Below, piece after piece: positions 19,032 through 25,742 of a stretch of 29,298 nucleotides of DNA. The notes under the pieces were generated by a model that worked only from the letters and a program-made list of their open reading frames with translations, was not told the DNA's origin and did no database searches. This stretch comes from Veillonella sp. AM51-8BH (GTDB lineage Bacteria; Bacillota; Negativicutes; Veillonellales; Veillonellaceae). The stretch is taken from positions 1-29,298 of the forward strand of contig NZ_QSDY01000021.1 of assembly GCF_003463825.1 (NCBI RefSeq), read 5' to 3'. How positions within the stretch are numbered: position 1 is the first letter of the stretch; each line of letters begins with the position of its first letter. Position numbers and translations under genes: made by a program.

Positions 19032-19511
19032 ATGGCAAAACGTAGCGATTATATTTCCTGGGATGAATACTTCATGGGCGTTGCCATTTTGGCAGCACAA
19101 CGTTCTAAAGATCCTAATACACAAGTAGGTGCCTGCATCGTAAGCAATGACAATAAAATTTTATCCATTGGTTACAATGGTATGCCTTTAAATTGTAGTG
19201 ATGATGATTTCACATGGGAACGCGATACAGCAGATGATAATAAATATTTCTATACTGTACATAGCGAACTCAATGCAATCCTAAATTATCGCGGTGGTTC
19301 TCTAGAGGGTTCCAAGATTTATGTTACATTATTCCCTTGTAATGAATGTGCTAAGGCAATCATTCAAAGTGGTATTAAGGCCGTTATCTACCGCGATGAC
19401 CTTTATAAAGATACGAAAGAGGTTAAAGCATCTAAGCGAATGTTAAAAACTGCAGGTGTAGAGATTATTGAATATAAACCTACAGGCCGTACTTTAAATA
19501 TCACATTGTAA
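19032..19511 (+). CDS. dCMP deaminase family protein (ComEB-like)
   Basis: This zinc-dependent cytidylate deaminase of 159 residues probably converts dCMP to dUMP for thymidylate synthesis. The zinc and catalytic set is VHSELNAIL (H77, E79) and FPCNECAKAI (C103, C106), the HxE...PCxxC pattern of the deaminase fold. The N-terminus WDEYFMGVAILAAQRSKDPNTQVGACIV is typical of dCMP deaminases. Serine replaces alanine in the usual HAE. ComEB of Bacillus belongs to the same family and lies in the comE operon. Here the gene is separate, close to comEA but across the minus-strand aminopeptidase. It starts just after the leuS terminator and GTGAGG gives a modest ribosome site. A transformation role is not implied by sequence. 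Confidence 0.9.
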   Translation: MAKRSDYISWDEYFMGVAILAAQRSKDPNTQVGACIVSNDNKILSIGYNGMPLNCSDDDFTWERDTADDNKYFYTVHSELNAILNYRGGSLEGSKIYVTLFPCNECAKAIIQSGIKAVIYRDDLYKDTKEVKASKRMLKTAGVEIIEYKPTGRTLNITL

Positions 19512-19534
19512 TAGAATAAATTTTTACTATTATC

Positions 19535-19573
19535 AACAGACCCTATATACAAGCGTATATAGGGTCTGTTTCA
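19535..19573 (+). terminator. Terminator after the dCMP deaminase gene
   Basis: AACAGACCCTATATAC (19535-19550) and GTATATAGGGTCTGTT (19555-19570) form a perfect 16-bp stem with an AAGC tetraloop, followed by TT. It lies between converging genes. The T-run is better on the plus strand. Confidence 0.82.
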
Positions 19574-19657
19574 TATGTAGTTTCCCAATATAAATTGATA
19601 TCTACTAGAGACGTTAGACTAGACATATAGTTCTTTGCTGTCATCCAATTTATGATT

Positions 19658-19683
19658 GTTTTGTAGTTATGTTTTGTAGTTAT
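19658..19683. repeat. Two tandem copies of a 13-base unit
   Basis: GTTTTGTAGTTAT occurs twice in direct succession (19658-19670 and 19671-19683), just past the stop codon of the minus-strand aminopeptidase. It looks like simple local duplication. No function is apparent. Confidence 0.7.
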
Positions 19684-19685
19684 GT

Positions 19686-20914
19686 TTATACTTGTAAACG
19701 ACCATCAATCATAATGTCTACTTCTTGACCGTCACGAGTATAGCCTTTGATGTTCATACGTTCATGGCCAATCATAAAGTCTACATGTGTTAAGGAGTGG
19801 TTAAGGCCGCGTTCTTTTAATTCTTCTTCAGATAAACCATCGCTATCTTTGAGGCATGTTGGATAAGAGGCACCAATTGCTAAATGGCAGGACGCATTTT
19901 CATCAAACAATGTTTCGAAGAAGATTTGGTTAGATTGACTAATTGGCTGAAGTGATCAACTAAAGCAACTTCGCCGAGGTAGTGGGAACCTTCATCAGTT
20001 TCTACTAATTCTTTCAATACTTCATAACCTTCTTTGGCTGTATATTCAACGATTTTACCTTCTTTAAACGTAAAGGAGAAATCAGAAATAGTATTACCGT
20101 GGTAAATTAAAGGTTTTGTACTGTACACAATACCATTAACGCCATTGTATTGTGGAGCAGAGAAAACTTCTTCTGTAGGTATATTAGCATTGAAAATAGT
20201 ACCATCTTTGGAGGATTCTTCACCACCTAGCCAAATATGACCTTCTGGCAATTCTAATAGGAGGTCAGTACCATTTTCACAAGTATAACGCAATGCCTTT
20301 AAGTCTAATTTATTCAATGCTTCACAGCGGTGACGTAATTTTGCCATATGATGACGATACGTATCTTTTGGTTCTACACCTTCAATGCGGCAAAGTTTCA
20401 ATAATGTTTCCCATAATTGATTAATTTTTTCTTCGTCTGTACCTTCATAGCCTAATAAATCTGCCCAAAGTACTGTTGGTACAGAGGCAACACACCATGT
20501 AACAGAAGAATTCATGATGGCTGTATGATAAAAGGATAACACTTTATTTAAGTTACGAGATTGTAAGGAAATACGATCCGTTGGGATGCCTTCTAAGGCT
20601 TTTGGATTAGCACTGATTAACGATAAGAAGGCAGCCTTTTCATCGATGTACTGCTTGTAGAATTCAGGAATCCAGTTAGCTGGTTTTTCTAAAACAGATT
20701 CGTTAGCATGCAATAAACGTTGACGGGCAATTGGGGAGCATCTCCAGTTCAGAACAACCTCCTTAGCACCAAGTTCATAAGCTTCTTCAGTAACAATCAC
20801 TGCAAAGTCTTTGTTTTCTACATCAACAGAAATAACTAATGTTTGGTCCTGTTGTAAATTTACGCCGTACTTTAGTAATGTATGGGCGTATTTTCTTAAT
20901 GTATCTTGATTCAT
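19686..20914 (-). pseudogene. M29-family aminopeptidase (AmpS/PepS type), interrupted by a one-base frameshift
   Basis: M29 enzymes are two-metal cytoplasmic aminopeptidases. From the start at 20914, the frame gives a typical N-terminus (LRKYAHTLLKYGVNLQQDQTLVIS), the ELPEGHIWLGGEESSKDG and NIPTEEVFSAP region with a metal-ligand glutamate, and SHYLGEVALVDHFS with the next glutamate. It then goes out of frame at about 19945. The remaining C-terminus continues in the other frame: SQSNQIFFETLFDENASCHLAIG, then LNHSLTHVDFMIG, with the ligands H, H and D. Restoring one base (GG to GGG on the plus strand at 19945-19946) gives HFSPISQSNQIFF and about 409 residues, the family length. AAGGAGA precedes the ATG. 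The gene faces the deaminase terminator. Confidence 0.9.
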
Positions 20915-20944
20915 AATTTCTCCTTTAATTCGACATCAATTGTT

Positions 20945-20995
20945 AAACTCCTGCTAGTGTGACTAATAGAGTCAGTGGTAGGAGTTTTATTTTTC
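20945..20995 (+). terminator. Terminator-like hairpin in the comEA upstream region
   Basis: AAACTCCT (20945-20952) pairs with AGGAGTTT (20980-20987), and an inner TGACT/AGTCA helix (20960-20964 with 20970-20974) caps it. TTTTATTTTT follows. The T-run makes it a plus-strand terminator, yet no plus-strand gene ends upstream. Only about 30 bases lie between the T-run and the comEA ribosome site. It could be an attenuator of the comEA-polC transcript, or stop antisense transcription entering from upstream. I see no convincing promoter ahead of it. Confidence 0.55.
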
Positions 20996-21025
20996 ATAGG
21001 GAAATCCTTCAGTAGGAGGTGCACT

Positions 21026-21595
21026 ATGAAAGTTAAATTGAAGCCCTATATGATAATTGTATTAATCCTATGTATTTTAGTAGGAATTTATTTCCTATGG
21101 CCTATTATAACAGATGAAAGCGATTCTGTCCTAGCTGAAGGGGGTATAGATGGAAATTCTTCTATATCTACTGTAGAACAACAGCCTAATAAACCAATCG
21201 CTTATATTACAGGCGCTGTAGTATCACCTGGTTTATATGAGCTTGAAAGCTCGGCTACTGTAGGTGATATTGTTAAGCTTGCAGGAGGACTATTACCGTA
21301 TGCAGATGTAGAGTCGGTAAATATGGCTAAGCCAGTTACTGCAGGTGATCATATCCATGTAGTATTTAACTTTCACGGTAATCCTGAAGTGTTATTGCGT
21401 GGTAATAAGATAAACATAAACTCTGCCACTGCAAAAGAATTAGACTCTCTGCCAGGTATAGGCCCTGCCATGGCTAAAAGAATTGAGGAATATCGTTCAC
21501 AAAAAGGCCCCTTTACTTCCGTTGAAGGTATCAAGGGGGTGAAGGGCATTGGTGACGGCGTATTTAAGAAAATTAAAGACAAAATTACAATTTAA
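21026..21595 (+). CDS. comEA: Competence protein ComEA (membrane-anchored DNA receptor)
   Basis: ComEA binds double-stranded DNA at the cell surface or in the periplasm and passes it to the ComEC channel. The 189-residue product has a transmembrane anchor (about 8-28) and a low-complexity spacer. An SLBB-type domain follows (about 58-113: AYITGAVVSPGLYEL, DIVKLAGGLLPYADVESVNMA). Tandem helix-hairpin-helix DNA-binding motifs end the protein (about 127-189: KININSATAKELDSLPGIGPAMAKRI, FTSVEGIKGVKGIG). AGGAGGT at 21014-21020 fixes the ATG at 21026. An in-frame ATG further upstream lies within the hairpin region and has no ribosome site. comEC follows closely. Confidence 0.96.
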   Translation: MKVKLKPYMIIVLILCILVGIYFLWPIITDESDSVLAEGGIDGNSSISTVEQQPNKPIAYITGAVVSPGLYELESSATVGDIVKLAGGLLPYADVESVNMAKPVTAGDHIHVVFNFHGNPEVLLRGNKININSATAKELDSLPGIGPAMAKRIEEYRSQKGPFTSVEGIKGVKGIGDGVFKKIKDKITI

Positions 21596-21620
21596 GAATC
21601 AAAATTTTAATCACGAAGGT

Positions 21621-23773
21621 ATGCCACTACATACAAATATTATTGATCGTACAAAAGTGGTGTTAACTCATAGTCAATGGGCACATGTTATATTAGGATC
21701 TATCATTATAGGAACAATACTAGGGTATGGAAATTATTTTCCTGTACTCAATCAAATGCACTACATTTTGTCTATAGGGATAGCCATTATAGGTGTCGGT
21801 GTTTTTAAAGTCTTACAATCGTCTAATTGGTGGCGATCACTTGGTAAGTTAATAGTTTTAGTGTCCGTTTTTGTAGGACTGTCGTATTACCAAACAGATT
21901 TACGGATTATACATTTTAATAGCTATACATCATATTATTTGCAGCAAGAAGGAGAATATCTTGGTACGGTTGTAACTGCTCCTGAAAAAGTAAATTTGAA
22001 CGGACAGGAGTATTACAAATATACCATTGAAATCCATAGCTTACATCCTTATAAAGATACTGCCAAAAATGATTATATTAATGCACAGGGAAGGTTACAG
22101 GTATATTCAAAGGTGTCTACCACCAAACATCCCATACGACTAGGGGAATACGCAGTTGTAGAAGGTACACCAAAGTCCTTATTCTTATCGAAGAGGAAGG
22201 TCGTATTAATCTTCGCGGTCGATATATGAGTTCCAATTCTCGAGGGCGAATCTACGATGGTGTATATAGAACTGCTACAAATAAAGACTTACAAGCATTC
22301 AACTATAAAGAGCCCTTTTCTGAAAAACTGTATAGGAAACTCTTATTTATTTGTGGATCAATACGTGAGTCTATAGATAAAACTATTTCTAATTATCTAG
22401 AGGGTCCACAACATGTATTAGCACAATCATTAGCTTTAGGTGGCCATTATAGTGAGCTAGGGGAAGATACAATGAAGGATTTTTCCTATACAGGGCTTAT
22501 TCATATTCTATCTATATCAGGTTCACATATTGCGCTCTTATTAGCACTGGTATATGGACTGGGACGACTTATTAAATTAAGAAAACGAACTAGTTTGACT
22601 ATTGGCATTTTAGTAGCTTGCATGTATTGTGGTGTCGTTGGTGGCGATGCTCCTGTTGTACGGGCTACAATGATGAGCATACTCATGTGCATGGCTTACG
22701 TAAAAGGGCGATTATATCAAGCTAAGCAGGCGTTATGTATATGTGCCATACTATGTCTAGTATATGATCCTTTTTCTATCTTTGATGTAAGCTTTCAGCT
22801 ATCCTTTGGTGCAACCTATGGTTTGCTCATATGGGGAAAAGTATTATATGAACGTATTCAATGGCTACCAAAATGGATTAAAACACCCCTTGTATTATGT
22901 GTATCTGCACAGTTGCTTATCTTGCCGTTACAGCTGTATTACTTTCACTATATTAGTATTGCTAGTTTATTAGCAGCTTGTATAGTAGCTCCTTTATTAG
23001 ATTTATCTATCGTTTTAATTTTTATAAGTACGGTTATTAGCTATGTATTGCCGATATCGTTTCTATGGTCTTTGATAGATGCACTATTACGCTTATCCTT
23101 ATATTTAAATCATGTGTTAGGTCGTAGTGGCAGTTTACTTTGGTTAGGCATGATGAATCCTTATTGTGCTTATATGTATTTTGTCTTATTAGGTTTATTT
23201 ACGTACTTTTTGACACATAGAAAACAGTATACTATTTATATAGTGTTGTGTTTGTTCTTTATAGTCACAACCTTTGGGGCTTCATATTATGTGACACATC
23301 ATAATAAGGATGCATTGGTTCACTATATTCCAATGAAGCAGTGTAATGTATTACTTTGCATTGAACCCAATCACGAAGGGGCCTATGTATTAATTGATGC
23401 GCCAGACCATATTAAAACAACACCTAATGAAAGGCTTATCAATCAAGCTATACGGGCATATGGTGTCAATCCAAAAGTTGTAAAAGTAGACTACTTTCAT
23501 AGTAACGGATCTGCAAAAACAATATATAAAAATAGTATGAAAGAAATCGATGTATATAATGGACAAAGAGGAGAAAAAAATCTAAAATTAAATGATAAGA
23601 CTAATACATTATTTATTACGAGTCGATCTAGTATAATGAACGAAATTGGTCGCATATTACCGGATAATACTGTTTTATTTAGTAGTCCTCATGGTGCATT
23701 ACGCGATGTGGACCCATCATCAGAACACATGTATATAATGGGGTACAGTTACATTAAAGATATCTATCTGTGA
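21621..23773 (+). pseudogene. comEC: ComEC-type DNA uptake channel, split by a one-base frameshift
   Basis: ComEC is the polytopic inner-membrane channel that takes up one strand during transformation. The 5' part (about 21621-22190) has N-terminal membrane helices and a beta-rich DUF4131-like region. The 3' part carries the competence domain with FSYTGLIHILSISGSHIALL and many helices. The two frames meet near 22188. Adding one base before GAA at 22190 joins LFLS to EEEGRINLRGRYM and restores about 717 residues. The second ORF could restart at the ATGA overlap (22226), but it has no ribosome site. The C-terminal 170 residues lack a visible metallo-beta-lactamase HxHxDH motif. The true start is uncertain: ATG 21621 has GAAGGT touching it. 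Confidence 0.88.
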
Positions 23774-23784
23774 AAGGAGGAACT

Positions 23785-24762
23785 ATGGCACATATTCAAC
23801 TCATTTATGGCGATGAGCCACAATTAATTGAAGAAGAAAAACGTAAATTTTTAAGTGCCTATCCTGACCTTCCAGTAACCGTATTAGATGATGAAGCTGG
23901 GCCACAGAAAATAAGTGAAAAGCTATGTGAAGATTCGCTCTTTGGCGATCAAAAGGTATTTTGTTTAGTGAATTTACCTATTATTCGTAAAAGCGGTAAA
24001 AATAGCGATGCTTGGGTTCCATTATATGAACTCATTATGGAATATAATGGAGATAATCCCATCCTTTTGATTTATCATGATATGATTGATAAACGCATCA
24101 AGCAAAATAAAGAGATTTTAGATAAAATACCAAATCATCAATGTAAGCGCCTTGAAGGGGCAGACCTTGTAATGTGGATACGTCAGTACTGTACGTCTAA
24201 TGGTTTTAAAATGACACCTGATGCACAGGAATATGTAGCGCATCTCATCGATTTGTGGCAAGATGTACCAGTTTCTTTTATGAGAACCGAATTTGACCGC
24301 TATTTTTTACAAATAACAGGTGATAAAGTCATTACGAAAGAGTTCCTCGAAGAAAATGGTAGTGATTATGGAGCTAAAAATATTTTCACCTTTAAAGAGG
24401 CTCTGTTAAAGCGAGATATTGATACATTACTTGAACTATTTCCGTTTATGTTCGGCTATAAAGAATTAGACCGTGCTATGAGCTATATTGAGGGGCAATT
24501 ACGTTTACAGTTACTAGTTAGTGAATGTCGCCAAGCGGGAATGTCTGTTCAAGCTATACAAAACCTATGTAAGGATTATGATTCGTCATTTAAACCATAT
24601 CCAATTAAGCTAGCTTATGAGGCGAGTCCTAGAATTTCAATTAAGGCGCTACGAGCTTTATTAAAAGGGCTCTATGAGATTATTTTGGATAGCCGTAGTA
24701 GCAGGGGCGATATTTGGCGATTTAGAGATTTATGTATTACCTATTGTGGGTATAAAGGATAA
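23785..24762 (+). CDS. holA: DNA polymerase III delta subunit (clamp-loader subunit)
   Basis: HolA opens the sliding clamp within the clamp loader. The 325-residue product follows the family pattern: HIQLIYGDEPQLIEEEKRKF at the N-terminus, LFGDQKVFCLVNLPI near 55-70, and a middle AAA+-like region with degenerate nucleotide site (NPILLIYHDMIDKRIKQNKEIL). The C-terminal helical domain holds IFTFKEALLKRDIDTLLELFP and SRGDIWRFRDLCITYCGYKG. The ATG at 23785 has AAAGGAGG at ideal spacing, while the in-frame GTG at 23770 overlaps the end of comEC. The comEC-holA order is widespread in Firmicutes. polC follows, giving a small replication pair downstream of the competence genes. Confidence 0.93.
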   Translation: MAHIQLIYGDEPQLIEEEKRKFLSAYPDLPVTVLDDEAGPQKISEKLCEDSLFGDQKVFCLVNLPIIRKSGKNSDAWVPLYELIMEYNGDNPILLIYHDMIDKRIKQNKEILDKIPNHQCKRLEGADLVMWIRQYCTSNGFKMTPDAQEYVAHLIDLWQDVPVSFMRTEFDRYFLQITGDKVITKEFLEENGSDYGAKNIFTFKEALLKRDIDTLLELFPFMFGYKELDRAMSYIEGQLRLQLLVSECRQAGMSVQAIQNLCKDYDSSFKPYPIKLAYEASPRISIKALRALLKGLYEIILDSRSSRGDIWRFRDLCITYCGYKG

Positions 24763-24764
24763 AA

Positions 24765-25742
24765 ATGAAAGTACGTTATCGTGTTGTACCAAAACAGAAT
24801 AAGAAATCATCCTTCTATGTAAACTGTCATAGCCAACATGTGACGATTCAAGCAGCGGACTCTGCATTTTCCACATTACTTAGTTTGCGTGAAAGATTGT
24901 CTGCATGGTATAAGGAAAAAAATATCTATTTTGACGATATTCCTACTAATACCGATACTGCTTGTTGCTTCGCCTGGAAGGTAGATACTGAAACTGGGGA
25001 AGGTTTAGACACCTATTATTATGGTGGTGGCTGCGGCGCTGGTGAATGGATTGAAGCTGCAGAGGCACAACGTGAGGCTGAAGAGGCTAAAAATCAAGCA
25101 CCAAGAGGCAAGTCCTTTGCTGGTTATGATCAACAAGATGAATATGATGATGTTGACGAAGATGATTTTGCTCCATTCGTAGAGGCTGTTGAGTTAGGCT
25201 ATTTCAACAATAGTCCAGTTGTTGTGTCTCGTTCTAATCAAACGGCTGCCGCATCTAGCGGTAGTGATACTGTTGCTTCTGTAAGCAGTACACCTAAAGC
25301 AAGCAAAGGTTTTGCACCTAAAAGTACCACAAAATCTACGGCTAAAGGTAGTGAAGGGGATAGCAAATATCCTCGCCGTGCGCCGAAGGATGCTCCTACT
25401 GATGAAGGTATGATTTTAGGGCCTAAATTTGAAGGTGTTACCTCTAAAATCATGGGTACCTTAGATACGCCAAGCGTTATCTTTGAAGGTGTATTTGTAG
25501 GCTTAGATAAACGTGATACTAAGACTGGTAAAAGTATAGTTAACGGTAGCATCGTAGATGATACAAATAGCATTAAATTTATTAAGTTTACAAACAGTCC
25601 TGAAGAGGGGGATGCGTTACTTAAACAGCTAAAAGGCTTACAACGCGTTCGAGTACAAGGTAGCGTTAGCTTTGATGATCGATTTGATAAGGATTATATC
25701 CTATCTATTCGAAGCATCGAGCTATGGAAACTACGAGTGTAG
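24765..25742 (+). CDS. polC: N-terminal part of PolC (OB-fold region), split from the polymerase ORF
   Basis: This 325-residue ORF ends in an OB-fold matching the one before the PHP domain of PolC: VIFEGVFVGLDKRDTKTGKS, then SIVDDTNSIKFIKFTN, then KGLQRVRVQGSVSFDDRFDKDY (about 237-315). Ahead of it lie a glycine-rich patch (YYYGGGCGAGEW), an acidic stretch (about 122-140) and a Ser/Thr/Lys-rich linker (about 160-212). The first 70 residues do not clearly resemble the usual PolC N-terminus. AAAGGA precedes the ATG. Its stop overlaps the next ORF by 19 bases. Adding one G at 25721 would read through as IRSIEAMETTSVERTE into the polymerase, giving one protein of about 1263 residues. It is therefore probably the 5' half of one polC gene. 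Confidence 0.85.
   Translation: MKVRYRVVPKQNKKSSFYVNCHSQHVTIQAADSAFSTLLSLRERLSAWYKEKNIYFDDIPTNTDTACCFAWKVDTETGEGLDTYYYGGGCGAGEWIEAAEAQREAEEAKNQAPRGKSFAGYDQQDEYDDVDEDDFAPFVEAVELGYFNNSPVVVSRSNQTAAASSGSDTVASVSSTPKASKGFAPKSTTKSTAKGSEGDSKYPRRAPKDAPTDEGMILGPKFEGVTSKIMGTLDTPSVIFEGVFVGLDKRDTKTGKSIVNGSIVDDTNSIKFIKFTNSPEEGDALLKQLKGLQRVRVQGSVSFDDRFDKDYILSIRSIELWKLRV

Noticed and set aside
24984..25010. DTETGEGLD in the PolC N-terminal ORF resembles the ExoI motif (DxETxGL) of proofreading exonucleases
   Set aside because: No ExoII or ExoIII motifs follow, and the segment runs into a glycine-rich patch and a low-complexity linker. There is not enough folded sequence for an exonuclease domain before the OB-fold.
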